64,000 bases of DNA from Oceanospirillaceae bacterium (GTDB taxonomy: Bacteria; Pseudomonadota; Gammaproteobacteria; Pseudomonadales; Balneatricaceae), in the NCBI GenBank assembly GCA_013215375.1, contig JABSRB010000016.1, forward strand, positions 1-64,000. The letters run 5' to 3'. A model generated the notes under the pieces. It was not told where the DNA came from, did not search any database, and was given only the letters and a program-made list of their open reading frames with translations. Shown one piece after another: positions 8,471 to 19,800 of this stretch. Each line of letters opens with the position of its first letter. The stretch's first letter is position 1. The translations under genes and the position numbers were made by a program.

Positions 8471-9361
8471 ATGTTTGAAATGACCTTAGAACTTGTTTAT
8501 CTGACAGCTATTGTAGCCATTGGCGTTAGCATTATGTTGCTGTTTTATTTGCTGCAAAATGCGGTTCCCGAAACTCCTGAAGATGTACGTACTTACATGG
8601 ATCCATTACCTGGCGGCTTAAAATTGATTTGGCCGTTAGTTTTGCTCTGTTCAGTGCTGGTGGAAATGCTCTATTCGAATGGCTATTTAGACAAAATGGA
8701 AAAAAAGCTGCAGCACACCGGTGTTAGCTACATATTAACGGCGGAGCAGTTTATCGCTCTGCGTTATGTCTCTGCGCTGATCTGTACCTTGCTAACAGTG
8801 TTGGTGTTGTTTTCACTGAAAAATGTGCAAGATATTTGGTTATTTGTGTTATTAGCAGCCATGGGTGGATTTATGTTCCCGTTGGTCTGGCTATCAGACA
8901 CTCGTAAACGTCGCGAGATGCAGGTAATCAGAGCATTACCTATCTATTTAGATTTTACCACTATGGCCGTTGAGGCGGGTTTGAATCTATCTGGTGCCAT
9001 GCAGCAAGCGCTTAATAAAGGGCCTAAAGGCGCGTTGCGTAATGAATTTAGTATTGTGATGCGTGATATGCGCTCTGGGGTTACCCGTGCGGATGCGCTT
9101 AAACGCATGGATGCACGTTTGCGTGTGGATGATATAACCCGTTTTGTAAACGCTATGATTCAAGCGGAAAAAATGGGCTCCAGTATGGCAAAAACACTCA
9201 GAATTCAGTCTGAACAGCGCCGTACTGAACGCTTTCAAAGGGCAGAGAAAAAGGCCATGGAAGCGCCGGTAAAACTGGTGTTCCCGTTAATTGTGTTTAT
9301 TTTCCCCGTGACTTTTATGGTATTGGGTTTTCCTATCGCCATGAAATTTATGTCGATGTAA
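8471..9361 (+). CDS. tadC: Tad pilus inner membrane platform protein TadC
   Basis: A 296-residue GspF-domain protein with an N-terminal helix (8-30), two helices at about 95-140 and a C-terminal helix at about 268-292. The cytoplasmic F domain contains ALPIYLDFTTMAVEAGLNLSGAMQ and FVNAMIQAEKMGSSMAKTLR, the TadC version of the motif. It pairs with TadB in the platform. It begins 29 bp after tadB and is preceded by an AGGAAC Shine-Dalgarno. Confidence 0.92.
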   Translation: MFEMTLELVYLTAIVAIGVSIMLLFYLLQNAVPETPEDVRTYMDPLPGGLKLIWPLVLLCSVLVEMLYSNGYLDKMEKKLQHTGVSYILTAEQFIALRYVSALICTLLTVLVLFSLKNVQDIWLFVLLAAMGGFMFPLVWLSDTRKRREMQVIRALPIYLDFTTMAVEAGLNLSGAMQQALNKGPKGALRNEFSIVMRDMRSGVTRADALKRMDARLRVDDITRFVNAMIQAEKMGSSMAKTLRIQSEQRRTERFQRAEKKAMEAPVKLVFPLIVFIFPVTFMVLGFPIAMKFMSM

Positions 9362-9376
9362 CAACGGATTAAATAG

Positions 9377-9715
9377 ATGCTAGAGCGAGTAATGAATTTT
9401 GATGGGCGCGTGCAATTATCGGTCAAAGTGACTGAAAACTTTAAAGAGCGCAATCGCGGCTTGTTAGCATTAGATAAGTTAGAAAATGGTCAGGGATTGT
9501 TAATCACTCCTTGTCGCAGCGTGCATACCTTTGGCATGCAATACCCTTTGGATTTGCTCTATCTAAATAAAGCGTTAAAAATTGTAAAAATAATAGAAAA
9601 CTTGCAACCCCTTCGTATGTCCATGGCGCTGAGAGGGCACAGTACTCTGGAGCTTAATAGCGGTGAAGTACAACGTTTGGGGCTTAGCTTAGGCATGCAA
9701 GCGAGCTTACATTAA
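9377..9715 (+). CDS. DUF192 family protein
   Basis: A 112-residue protein with the DUF192 core: an N-terminal strand-rich part with KERNRGLLALDKLENGQGLLI, then the conserved CRSVHTFGMQYPLDLLYL and a C-terminal LELNSGEVQRLGLSLGM. DUF192 proteins are small beta folds of unknown biochemical role and are frequently found inside tad loci. There is no signal peptide, which contrasts with many homologues. It is 15 bp after tadC and 29 bp before tadD, so it is co-transcribed with the pilus genes. The ATG at 9392 is an alternative start. Confidence 0.85.
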   Translation: MLERVMNFDGRVQLSVKVTENFKERNRGLLALDKLENGQGLLITPCRSVHTFGMQYPLDLLYLNKALKIVKIIENLQPLRMSMALRGHSTLELNSGEVQRLGLSLGMQASLH

Positions 9716-9744
9716 TAAACATAGATACCTTTTTGGAGTGTTTA

Positions 9745-10215
9745 ATGAAAATCAGTAAATTGGCAATAGTCCCACTTGTTTTAATCTTGAGTGCCTGTAA
9801 TTCAATGCCGCAAAAACCAGCCGCTGAGGCCAATGTTAAACCAGTACAGCAGCCTATTATAAACGCAGAGCAAGGAGATGCTTTGTATGCCAAAAAAGAG
9901 TATCGCCAAGCGCTCGCTATCTATAAAGGGTTACACGAAAAAGCCCCCAAAGATACACATGTATTGTTTCGCATCGCCAATATCTATTCACATCTGAAGG
10001 TGCATAAATTAGCTATTAAGCATTATGAGCTGGCGTTGAACCAAGATAAACACTTAACCAAGGCCTGGTATAACTTGGGTGTAGTGCATATGAAAGAAGC
10101 GGCGAAAACCTGGGGGAATATGAGTAAATATACCAACAAGGATGAACCTTTAGCGCAATCGGCTGAGCATTACCATCAAGGGCTAGTGGCGCTGATCAAT
10201 CCAGAGAAACGTTAA
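9745..10215 (+). CDS. tadD: TPR lipoprotein TadD
   Basis: The start is set at the ATG at 9745 because GGAG at 9735-9738 is a well-spaced Shine-Dalgarno; the track's TTG at 9733 overlaps that site. The 156-residue product has a lipoprotein signal with lipobox LILSACN, then two to three TPR units (about residues 48-135: YAKKEYRQALAIYKGL, DTHVLFRIANIYSHL, AWYNLGVVHMKEA). TadD is an outer membrane-associated pilotin-like or assembly lipoprotein of Tad systems. It is followed within 3 bp by the tadE open reading frame. Confidence 0.85.
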   Translation: MKISKLAIVPLVLILSACNSMPQKPAAEANVKPVQQPIINAEQGDALYAKKEYRQALAIYKGLHEKAPKDTHVLFRIANIYSHLKVHKLAIKHYELALNQDKHLTKAWYNLGVVHMKEAAKTWGNMSKYTNKDEPLAQSAEHYHQGLVALINPEKR

Positions 10216-10218
10216 TTG

Positions 10219-11223
10219 ATGATCCACTGTAAACAGAGAAGGAGCTTGTCCGAGAATAGCGATCGTAGCGAGGGCTTGGATAATTTAGGTAAATTTAACG
10301 GTCATTTGAGGCGAATAAATTGTCTGGAACAATTTATAATGCCAGCCCCGAAGGGGAGAGGCATAGGGACATGCCGAATAATAGCGTGCTATTTAACGAA
10401 ATTGAGCGTTGGATTTAACAAAATAGACGAATCCGCAGTAGATCAGTCTGTTCTCGGACAGGCTCCTAGTAAGCAAAGTGGCCAGGCAATGGTAGAGATG
10501 ATTGTCATCTCTTTTACGGCGCTGTTATTACTTTTTGGTATTATTCAATTCGCACTTTTATACAATGCAAAAACGGTATTGAATTATGCTACTTTTGAAG
10601 CGGCGCGAATCGGCGCATTGAATTATGCACACCCTGACGCTATGCGCTTGGCGTTAGCACAAAAACTTGCTGTTTTAGAGCCGGTAACACCATTAGAAAA
10701 ACTAAGTTTTGTCCCTACAATGGTGTGGGATAAAACCAAGGATTATCAGCAATTGGTTGCACAACAAGAGGGCTTCTTGGAGGAATTTGATTCTATTGCA
10801 TGTATTAAGAGGGTCAGTCCAACTGATAATTCTGGACATTGGCAAAGTGCTATAAAAGCCCCTGGTGGCGTAGACAGTATTCCAAATGATCATTTGTTAC
10901 ATAGAGATAGAGACCTTGATAGTGAAGGTCTTTCAATTCAAGATGCTAACCTTTTAAAAATATCTGTGAGTTACTGTCCAAAAATGATAGTGCCTATTGT
11001 GTCCTCTGTGGTTAAAAATTTGATGCTGCTTGATCGATATAATGAACTCCCAGTCAGCGGCAGTTTTATGGAAAACCAACTTGAGGGCTATCTGCCTCCT
11101 GATAGCTTGACTGAGTTTCAAACGTCTTGTTATGAAAACAATCGATTTCCAATGGTTGCCCAAGCGTTAATTCGTATGCAAACGCCTGTTGGAAAGTATT
11201 CGTTTTCGGACTGTGGAAGTTGA
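10219..11223 (+). CDS. tadE: TadE-type pseudopilin with element-extended leader
   Basis: The 334-residue frame has a normal TadE core starting at about residue 84: SKQSGQAMVEM, a hydrophobic helix (IVISFTALLLLFGIIQFALL), then YNAKTVLNYATFEAARIGALN. The first seven codons (MIHCKQR) look like a native TadE leader. Between them and SKQSGQ lies a 228-bp hairpin element of exactly 76 codons with no stop, so the frame is preserved and the leader grows from about 12 to about 88 residues. After prepilin-peptidase cleavage at the Gly of SGQAM the extra part would be removed. Alternative: translation starts inside the element, although no good Shine-Dalgarno/ATG pair stands out. The core call is secure; the leader is inference. 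Confidence 0.8.
   Translation: MIHCKQRRSLSENSDRSEGLDNLGKFNGHLRRINCLEQFIMPAPKGRGIGTCRIIACYLTKLSVGFNKIDESAVDQSVLGQAPSKQSGQAMVEMIVISFTALLLLFGIIQFALLYNAKTVLNYATFEAARIGALNYAHPDAMRLALAQKLAVLEPVTPLEKLSFVPTMVWDKTKDYQQLVAQQEGFLEEFDSIACIKRVSPTDNSGHWQSAIKAPGGVDSIPNDHLLHRDRDLDSEGLSIQDANLLKISVSYCPKMIVPIVSSVVKNLMLLDRYNELPVSGSFMENQLEGYLPPDSLTEFQTSCYENNRFPMVAQALIRMQTPVGKYSFSDCGS
10240..10467. mobile_element. Hairpin-forming MITE-like element inside tadE
   Basis: Terminal inverted repeats of 17 bp match at 16 positions: AGGAGCTTGTCCGAGAA on the left and TTCTCGGACAGGCTCCT on the right. The arms stay partly complementary inward to a central CCCC-GAA-GGGG tip at about 10346-10356, close to the midpoint, so the whole element can fold back. 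It encodes no transposase. The left arm carries TCGTAGCGAGGG, which is also present in the element at 26518-26678. No clear target duplication was seen. Length and structure fit a non-autonomous miniature element. Confidence 0.75.
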
Positions 11224-11269
11224 CTTCCATGCAATCGAATAGTGGTTAGGTTTACAATTGGGGTGAGCA

Positions 11270-12058
11270 TTGTCTGAAGAGATTAAACATTTCAAGTTCG
11301 CCAGCTGTACAGACATAGGTCCTAGCTATAGCGTTAATCAAGATAGCCTTGAATATAACCAGGGGAATAAAAGTTTTGTATTGGCCGATGGCGTAGGCGG
11401 ACATCAGGGCGGGGAAATAGCCAGCCACTTTATCGTTAAAAATTTAATGGCGGGTCAGTCGATTATCGGCCAGCAGATAACTAATCCGGCGATGCTCAAG
11501 CAAGTGCTCAAGTTATTGGTGATTCAGGCGGACAGCCAATTAAAAGACTTAGGTATCACTAAAGAACTTGATATGGGAACCACGGTAGTGACTGGGTTAG
11601 TGGTAGGCCAGCAACTGCATTACACTTATGTTGGCGATTCACGTTTATACTTGCTGCGCAATAACCTACTGGCGCAGCTAACTACAGACGATACTTTAAA
11701 GCAGCAGGTGATGGACAGTACGCAGTTATTTAACTCCCCCGTAAACATTGCCGTGCCAAGTAATATAGTGACTCAGGCCCTAGGTTTAACCTCGCCAATA
11801 AATGTTCACTACGGCTACTTGAACTTAAAGCCTGGGGATATATTGCTCTGCTCTACCGATGGCCTACACGATGTTTTGAGCTTGGCGCAGCTACAAAAAC
11901 AACTAAATACGTTGACCACTTTGCAACAGTGTGCCGATGATTTAGTCGCTAAGGCACTGAAACTAGGTAGTCGAGATAATATCAGTGTTTTATTAATGGA
12001 GTACCCACAACCACTCTACGAATCACTGGTGAACAAAGTGAAACAATGTTTGGCCTAA
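11270..12058 (+). CDS. PP2C-family serine/threonine protein phosphatase
   Basis: A 262-residue protein with PP2C (PPM) motifs in order: CTDIGPSYSVNQDSL (metal-binding Asp in the RxxNQD-type motif), LADGVGGHQGGEIAS, TTVVTGLV, YVGDSRLYLLR, LLCSTDGLHDVL and GSRDNISVLLMEY. These are the metal-coordinating aspartates of bacterial Stp-like phosphatases. It starts with TTG, preceded by GGGGTGAG. It sits 47 bp after tadE in the same direction, and TadA carries a phosphothreonine-binding FHA domain. It is therefore plausible that it reverses Thr phosphorylation of a pilus component; the matching kinase is not in the window. Confidence 0.88.
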   Translation: MSEEIKHFKFASCTDIGPSYSVNQDSLEYNQGNKSFVLADGVGGHQGGEIASHFIVKNLMAGQSIIGQQITNPAMLKQVLKLLVIQADSQLKDLGITKELDMGTTVVTGLVVGQQLHYTYVGDSRLYLLRNNLLAQLTTDDTLKQQVMDSTQLFNSPVNIAVPSNIVTQALGLTSPINVHYGYLNLKPGDILLCSTDGLHDVLSLAQLQKQLNTLTTLQQCADDLVAKALKLGSRDNISVLLMEYPQPLYESLVNKVKQCLA

Positions 12059-12205
12059 CGAACGCTTAGTATTTCTTTTCCTGTCGCTTAAGATCAGGTT
12101 GTGTATTGTGCCGTTATCGGCGAAAATAGCCGTCATTCAATATATGCCTCGCTTTATACTCTGCCTAGAGTGCCAAAGAGGCCCCCAATTTAGAAGAAAC
12201 TAACC

Positions 12206-13792
12206 ATGTCAAATACTGCTACTGCGCTGCAAGTTGCCAAGCGTAGAACTTTTGCTATTATCTCTCACCCAGATGCTGGTAAAACGACCATTACTGAGAA
12301 GCTATTATTACTCGGTAACTTGATTCAAAAAGCCGGTACGGTAAAAGGCAAAAAAAGTGATAGGCACGCCACATCAGACTGGATGACCATGGAGAAAGAG
12401 CGTGGTATTTCCATTACCTCTTCGGTGATGCAATTCCACTGGAATGACAAAGTAGTCAACCTACTTGATACTCCCGGTCACGAAGACTTCTCTGAAGATA
12501 CCTACCGTACACTGACAGCTGTTGACAGCGCGTTGATGGTGGTTGATGGGGCTAAAGGGGTCGAGGATCGTACTATTAAGTTGATGGACGTTTGTCGCTT
12601 GCGCGATACGCCTATCTTCTCCTTTGTCAATAAAATGGACCGCGATATTCGCGATCCTATCGAGCTGTTAGATGAGATAGAGAGCGTGCTTAAAATTGCC
12701 GCGGCGCCGATTAACTGGCCGATCGGTATGAGTACCTTTTTTAAAGGTGTCTACAATTTAGTCACTGGCGAGATTCATGTATATACCCCAGGGCGAGGCG
12801 CGGTATTGCCTGAAGATATCCGTATTAAAAGCTTGGAATCGGATGAGGCAAAAGCGTTACTCGGAGATCTTTACGATGATTTTGTCGAAGAGATCGAGCT
12901 GGTGCGTGGTGCCACCAATGAATTTGATCGCGAGGCGTTTTTAGCCGGTAAATTGACTCCGGTATTTTTTGGTACAGCGCTGGGTAATTTTGGCGTCAAA
13001 GAAATGCTCGATGGTTACACAGACTTTGCTCCAGCACCTATTGCTCGCTCTACTGTGAGTCGAGTGGTTGAGGCTGATGAAGAAAAGTTTTCGGGCTTTA
13101 TCTTTAAAATTCAAGCTAACATGGACCCTAAACATCGCGATCGTATCGCCTTCATGCGCATCTGCTCTGGCAGTTATTCTAAGGGCATGAAAATGCGTCA
13201 CTGTCGTATTAAAAAGGATGTCAAAGTTGCCGATGCGGTAACCTTTTTAGCCGGTGATCGCGAGAGCGTTGAAGAGGCATGGTCGGGTGATATCATCGGC
13301 TTGCACAACCACGGTACCATCCAAATAGGCGATACTTTTAGTGCGGGTGAAGAGCTAAAATTTACCGGTATCCCCCACTTTGCGCCGGAGTTATTTAAAA
13401 AAGTGCGCCCGGTTGATCCGCTAAAAGCCAAGCAGCTACGCAAAGGTTTGCAGCAATTGGCTGAAGAGGGTGCGGTGCAGTTGTTTATGCCTAAGCGAAA
13501 TAATGACATGATCTTAGGCGCGGTTGGTGTACTACAGTTTGAGGTGGTTATGTTCCGCCTAAAAGATGAGTACAAGGTCGAGTGTCTGTACGAGACCATT
13601 TCAGTGCAAACTGCTCGTTGGGTGGAGTGTGATGACGCTAAAATACTTGAAGAGCTCATTCGCAAAGCGCATGATAATTTGGCAATAGACGGCGGTGGCT
13701 TACTCACGTATTTGGCGCCGACCAGAGTTAACTTGATGCTGACTGAAGAGCGTTGGCCAGATGTGCAGTTCAGAGCTACACGTGAGCACTAA
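12206..13792 (+). CDS. prfC: Peptide chain release factor 3 (RF3)
   Basis: A 528-residue translational GTPase with G1 HPDAGKTT, G2 region RGISITSS, G3 DTPGHEDF and G4 NKMDRD, followed by the RF3-specific beta-barrel and C-terminal domains. Length and order match RF3, which recycles RF1/RF2 from the ribosome after peptide release. It has its own upstream region of about 150 bp containing no gene, so it is probably transcribed separately from the pilus operon. It is convergent with the adhesin gene. Confidence 0.97.
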   Translation: MSNTATALQVAKRRTFAIISHPDAGKTTITEKLLLLGNLIQKAGTVKGKKSDRHATSDWMTMEKERGISITSSVMQFHWNDKVVNLLDTPGHEDFSEDTYRTLTAVDSALMVVDGAKGVEDRTIKLMDVCRLRDTPIFSFVNKMDRDIRDPIELLDEIESVLKIAAAPINWPIGMSTFFKGVYNLVTGEIHVYTPGRGAVLPEDIRIKSLESDEAKALLGDLYDDFVEEIELVRGATNEFDREAFLAGKLTPVFFGTALGNFGVKEMLDGYTDFAPAPIARSTVSRVVEADEEKFSGFIFKIQANMDPKHRDRIAFMRICSGSYSKGMKMRHCRIKKDVKVADAVTFLAGDRESVEEAWSGDIIGLHNHGTIQIGDTFSAGEELKFTGIPHFAPELFKKVRPVDPLKAKQLRKGLQQLAEEGAVQLFMPKRNNDMILGAVGVLQFEVVMFRLKDEYKVECLYETISVQTARWVECDDAKILEELIRKAHDNLAIDGGGLLTYLAPTRVNLMLTEERWPDVQFRATREH

Positions 13793-13801
13793 TTGACACA
13801 A

Positions 13802-13827
13802 ATCTATGTGGCGCTAGTCACATAGAT
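13802..13827. terminator. Hairpin between convergent prfC and adhesin genes
   Basis: A perfect 9-bp stem, ATCTATGTG / CACATAGAT, with an 8-nt loop lies 9 bp after the prfC stop and 22 bp beyond the adhesin stop. It lacks a long T run on either side, so efficiency as an intrinsic terminator is uncertain. Confidence 0.5.
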
Positions 13828-13849
13828 CTCCCTCCCTTACGTTTATCCT

Positions 13850-16800
13850 TTAAAGCACAATACTGGAATTGCGCAGCGCATCGTCATTAGCGCTAGTATC
13901 TAGCACTTCTACATTGGCCGGTGTATTTTCAATAACACTGTGTATTAGCTTGCTGCTATTTGTTGATGTAAAGGCAGGTGCTGTTTGCGTTTGGCTTATC
14001 TGCTGTGAAAATAACAGCTCTACACTGTTAGAATGGCTGCTCAACTCAATAGAAAACTGACTTAATGCTGCATCATCTTGCTCGGTAAAATTAAGCCAGA
14101 CATCCGCCATTTGATGGCTGTCGCCACTGCTATCTGTCCACTGTGATTGCTTGCCAATTAAGTTGTCGTTTTGCCATTCATTGGTATCGCTGGCCAGTAA
14201 ATTGAGCTCGGCGACATTGCTGTCTTTTAAATAGGTGAGCTCCCCCTCTTGGACTATGGCGTCGCTATTTCTATCTTGCCAGGTCTGTAATTCATTAAAC
14301 AGTTCATCAAAGGCATTGATCACTCCGTCGTGGTTGCTGTCTAAATCTGCTAAAGCAGCGTATCCATCCTTGGCGTTACTGCCGTTATTAAGTCGGGTTG
14401 CGCTGCCGAATAGCTCGTTGGCGGCGTTTATTTGACCGTCTCCGTTGATGTCGCGGACTAGCAAAGCATCGTCATTGGCTACCCATGCGGTATGCTCTTT
14501 GACACCATCCCCGTCGATATCGAAGCTGACGCCAGTTGCTAAGGTGGTAGTTTCAATACCGTCGCCGTCGAGATCGAGGATGATGGGTGTCGCTAAAATA
14601 AGTTCGGCGGCGCGCACTTCTAAGATGGTGAAACCGTTGCCTAAACCATTTAATATTGAATCGTGGCCGATAATACGAAATTTGGCGATAGTATCTGAGT
14701 CGTTAATTTCAGCGGATAAAGCTTGGGTGATATTGACCCTAAGGTGAGCTTGAACGTTGTCGGGTATGGCTAAATGTTCAATAGTACCTAGTAGCGTATC
14801 AGAGGCATCAAAGACTTGAATATCAAAATCATTGTCGCGAGTTAAATTTGTATCTCTGCCGTATATATCGATGACCAATGCATTGTTATTAGCTGATTGG
14901 GTGTATTGAGTATTTAGATCGTAGTTTAAAACGACGTCAACACCATCGAGCTCATCTCCGTGAAAGCCCGCATTGCTTGAATAAGTTTGATTGGGAGCAG
15001 GCGATGCAGGGTTTAATGCCTGATAATTAAATGCATCGCTCAAAGTTGCTTCTAAAGAGCCACTAAAGCCACTCACAGAACTGCCGGTATTATTGGCGGT
15101 TAAAGTGATTTCGTTGGATGTATTTACCAAGTCGGCAGCGCGAATTTCCATTAAAGTGAAGTAGTTGTTAGGGTTGCTTGTTGTTGAGTCGTGGGCGATT
15201 ATCCTAAACGCACCAATAGTATCGCCGTCCGCTAGGACGGGCGATAATAATTCACTGACATTGACTCTTAAATGGGGTGCAGTTGTATTGGGCAGTGCTA
15301 GATTTTCTATACTGCCTAGTAGTGCTCCATTGTGGTCAAAGATTAAAATGTCGAAATCGTCATCGGTGGTGTTATAACTATCTCGACCATAGAGGTCGAT
15401 GACCAAGGCATTATTATTAGAAAATTGCGTATAAAGTGTATTCAAATCGTAGTTTAAAACAGCGTCGTTGCCAGGGGCTTCTACGCTGTGGAAACCAACA
15501 TTGGTCGGCTGGTAGTGGTGATTTGGTGATGCTGAAATTGGGTTCAGTGGCTGATAATCAAAATTATCCGTCAAAGTTGCCTCCATAGACCCACTAAAGC
15601 CACTCACGGAACTGCCGATATTATTGGCCGTTAAAGTGATTTCAGTGGATATATTGATGATATCAGCGGCGCGAATCTCCATTAAAGTAAAGTAGTTGTT
15701 TGGGTTGCTAGTCGTTGAATCGTGGGCGATTATTCTAAACGCACCGACAGTATCGCCATCCAATAGAGGGGGGGATAATAAATCACTTACATTCACCCTT
15801 AAGTGGGCTGTGCTTGTATCGGGCAGCGCTAAATTTTCGATGCTGCCCAGTAATACCCCACTGCTGTCAAAGATTAAAATATCGAAATCGTTATCAGTGG
15901 TAAAATAGTTATCTCTACCATAGAGGTCGATGACAAAAGAATTATTATTAGAAAATTGTCGATAGTGTGTATTCAAATCATAGTTTAAGACAGCGTCGTC
16001 GCCAGGGGCTTCTACGCTGTGGAAACCAACATTAGTCGGCTGGTAGTGGTGATTTGGTGAAGATGAAATTGGATTCATTGGCTGGTAATCAAAACTATCC
16101 GTCAAGGTCGCCTGCAAAGACCCACTAAAACCACTCACAGAACTGCCAGTATTATTGGCGGTTAACGTTATCTCAGTAGGCAGAGCTAGTAACTGCAGGG
16201 TAGTTGTCACAGGCTGTGAATCGTCGATGCCGTCATTAATTCGCCAGCTAATATTACGATCAGTAGTGTCGGGATTAATACTGTTGATGTTGGTATAAGT
16301 GACACTGCGCAGGGCAGCTTGGTACTGCGTTATCGAACCGCTGCCAGTCAAAGTCAGCACGCCGCTGCTAGCATCGTAATTACCGTTAATGTTGGCTGTA
16401 TTGGTAAAACTGAGTAAGTCTTCATTAGCTATAAAACCAGCATCGATGTTAATAGATGCAGAGACCAACATGGTGTTATCAGCGTCAGCCAGCATGATTT
16501 TATCGGCAATAGTAGCTCCCATGCCTCCAATTGCAAAAGAGCTGAAAGAGCTGATAGATGCAGGACTACCAAAGGCGACAGCATCATTGTTGTTAATTGA
16601 TTGATCTGCTAGTGGATCGCTGCCATCAAAGGCGTAGTTGAAAATAGTGGCGCTATCTTGATTGAGGTCTGAATAGTCGCCGCTGGCGAGGGTCGTTATT
16701 TCGGCCTGTGACAAGGTTCTAGCCAATACCGCAACGTTATCCATACTGCCTTTAAATGGATGGGTGCCCACACTAGAGTTACCAATAAGATTATAATCGC

Positions 16801-19800
16801 GAGTGATATTATCGGGGGTGTGGATAACTAATGGGCCTGTTTCAACAACGCTATTAATAGTGACAGTAATAATAGAAGGGTCTATGGCAATGCCATTTTT
16901 ATAGATAGTCACAGTGCCATCAATGGCGTGATTGATGACTATATTGATAGTCTCGTTCTCTGTGAAAAAGTCTGCTACTTTAATTGTTTTCGCGATGCCG
17001 CCAACCCGTACGGCATAATGTAAAGTGGTTGTTGCAGCAGAATTAGAGAGCCTTATGTTGTCTGTTACGCCTCCCGCTTTTGATAAATCTAAGATATGCC
17101 CAAAATTTTGCAGGGTTTCTATGGTGACAGTGGCCGCGATCGACATCCCTAAGAAATTACCGCTGCTGTCATGCAGGCCTTGATTCGCCATAATATCTGG
17201 CAGTGCTAAATGATCATCGATCCCATCGAAAGACATTTGTTGCTGGCCGCTAAAAACGAGTGGAATTTGGTTGGGAACTAACTCGACCAAGGTATTTACC
17301 ACCGCTGAGTCATCAATACCATCATTGACGCTCCAGCTAATAGTGCGATCAGCAGTGCTGGGGTTCACACTATTACTATTTGAGTAAGCCACACTGCGCA
17401 GTGCATCTTGGTACTGCTCAACAGTGGCACTACCTGTTAGAGTCATAACACCTGTGCTGGGGTTGTAGATACCGCTGATAACTGCGGTGTCGGTAAAAGA
17501 CAGTGAATCTTCAGTGCTGTCAAAACCTGTGTTAATACTAATAGTGGCGGAAGAGAGATGGGTGTTATCTGCATCAATCAACAGTATTTCAGCGCCGACA
17601 ATAATTTCAGATCCGCCAATAACGAAATCCACAGCATCGGTAATTGTTTGAGGAGCGCCAATAGCAGTTGCATCATATCCATTGCCACTTTGATCGGTGA
17701 GCGGATCGCTACCATCAAAAGCATAGTTAAAAATAGTCGCGCTGTCTTGATTGAGAGCGGAATAATCGCCGCTGGCGAGTGTGGTTATTTCGGCCTCTGA
17801 TAAGGTTCTGGCCACTAAGGAGATATTATCCATAGAGCCTTCAAAGAAAGCGGTGCCAGCGGCATGGGATTTTCCAATCAGGTTAGTGGTACGGGTCACG
17901 TTAACAGGGGTTAGGATAATTATTGGATCAGGAGCTGGTGAGTTATTAATAGTAATAGCATTAACAGCGGGATCAATTTCAATGCCATTTCTATAGATAG
18001 TCACCACGCCATTACTGGCGTGATTAATCACTAAGTCGACGTTTTGTCCGAGAGTGAAGAAATTTTGGACGTCGACGGCAAAGTTACTAGTACCGTCATT
18101 TATTTCGTAGCGTAATGTGGAGGTTGCCCATTTATTGGATATATATATATTATGGTTATTAGCCCCACCAGCAGATAAATCGATAATACGATTGAAATGA
18201 TTAAATGCATCCATGGTGACGCTTGCCGCTATCGACATGCCTAAGAAGTTACCGTTAGAGTCGTGCAAACCTTGATTTTGTAAAATAGTGGGGAATGTTA
18301 AATAATCATCGTTGCCATCAAATGCCATTTTCTGCTGGTTGCTAAAAACGAGTGGAACTTGGTTGGGAACTAACTCGACCAAGGTATTTACCACCGCTGA
18401 GTCATCAGTTCCATCATTGACGCTCCAGCTAATAGTGCGATCAGCCCTACTGGGATTCGCACTATTGCTATTTGAGTAAGCCACACTGCGCAGTGCATCT
18501 TGGTACTGCTCAACAGTGGCACTACCTGTTAGAGTCATAACACCTGTGCTGGTGTTGTAGTTACCGCTGATATTGGCAGTATTGGTAAAAGACAGCGAAT
18601 CTTCAGCGCTGTCAAAACCTGTGATAATGCTAATAGTGGCGGAAGATACATGGGTGTTATCTGCATCAATCAACAGTATTTCAGCGCCGACAATAATTTC
18701 AGATCCGCCAATAACGAAATCCACAGCATCGGTAATTGTTTGAGGACCGCCAATAGCGGTTGCATCATATCCATTGCCACTTTGATCGGTGAGCGGATCG
18801 CTACCATCAAAAGTGTAGTTGAAAATAGTGGCGCTATCTTGATTGAGTACGGCATAGTCGCCGCTAGCAAGATCGTCTATCTCACTTTGAGATAAAGTTC
18901 TTCCCAGCATAGCAATATTATCTATTGAGCCATCGATGTAGCGGCGGGTGGCAGAACTTGATGTTCCAATTAAATTATCGATGCGGGATTCATTAGGGGG
19001 AGGATTGACGTAAGTAGGTCCGGCAACTAATGTACCATTTTGATAAATACTAACCATACCATCACTAGCGTGATTAATAGTAACAGCGACGCTTTCCCCA
19101 AAGGTGAAGAAATTGGCGATATTAAGTGTATCTGGAAGGTGGCTGTCATAGACCAGATATTGAAATTCCCCAGGAACTGTGGTTAAACCCGCCATAATAT
19201 TTTTGTTAACGGCACCCCCTGCACCAAAATCGATAATCTTACCGTAGTGTTGATGTGCATCCATAGTTAGGGTGAATGCAATCGATAACCCCAAAAAATC
19301 ACCATTGCTGGCGTGTAAGCCTTGGTTGGCCATGATATTGGGTACTTCAAGATAATCATTAACACCATCAAAGTTCATTTGTTGCTGAGCGCTAAATAAT
19401 AGTGGAGCATCATTAATTGGATTGATATTGATAGTGGATGTAGCAGCTATTGAGTCTGAGTTACCATCATTAACCCTCCAGCTGATGATGCGATTATCGA
19501 CACTTGGGTTTAGGTGGTTATTGTTTGTATAAGTGACGCTTTGCAAAGCGCTCTGATACTCGCTAATAGTTGCGCTTCCGCTCAAGCTTAATACACCCGT
19601 CGCTGTGTTATAGCTTCCTGTGATTGCTCCTGAGTCTATAAAACTTAATAAGTCTTCAGTATTGTTAAAACCGCTGCCAATACTAATACTTGCACTCATT
19701 AACAGGCTGTCATCAATATCTGATAAGTTCAAACTGGCATCTATTATTTGCGCACCATCACCTTCTGTATAAATAAGCGTATCGTTGGCGCCTTCCATAA

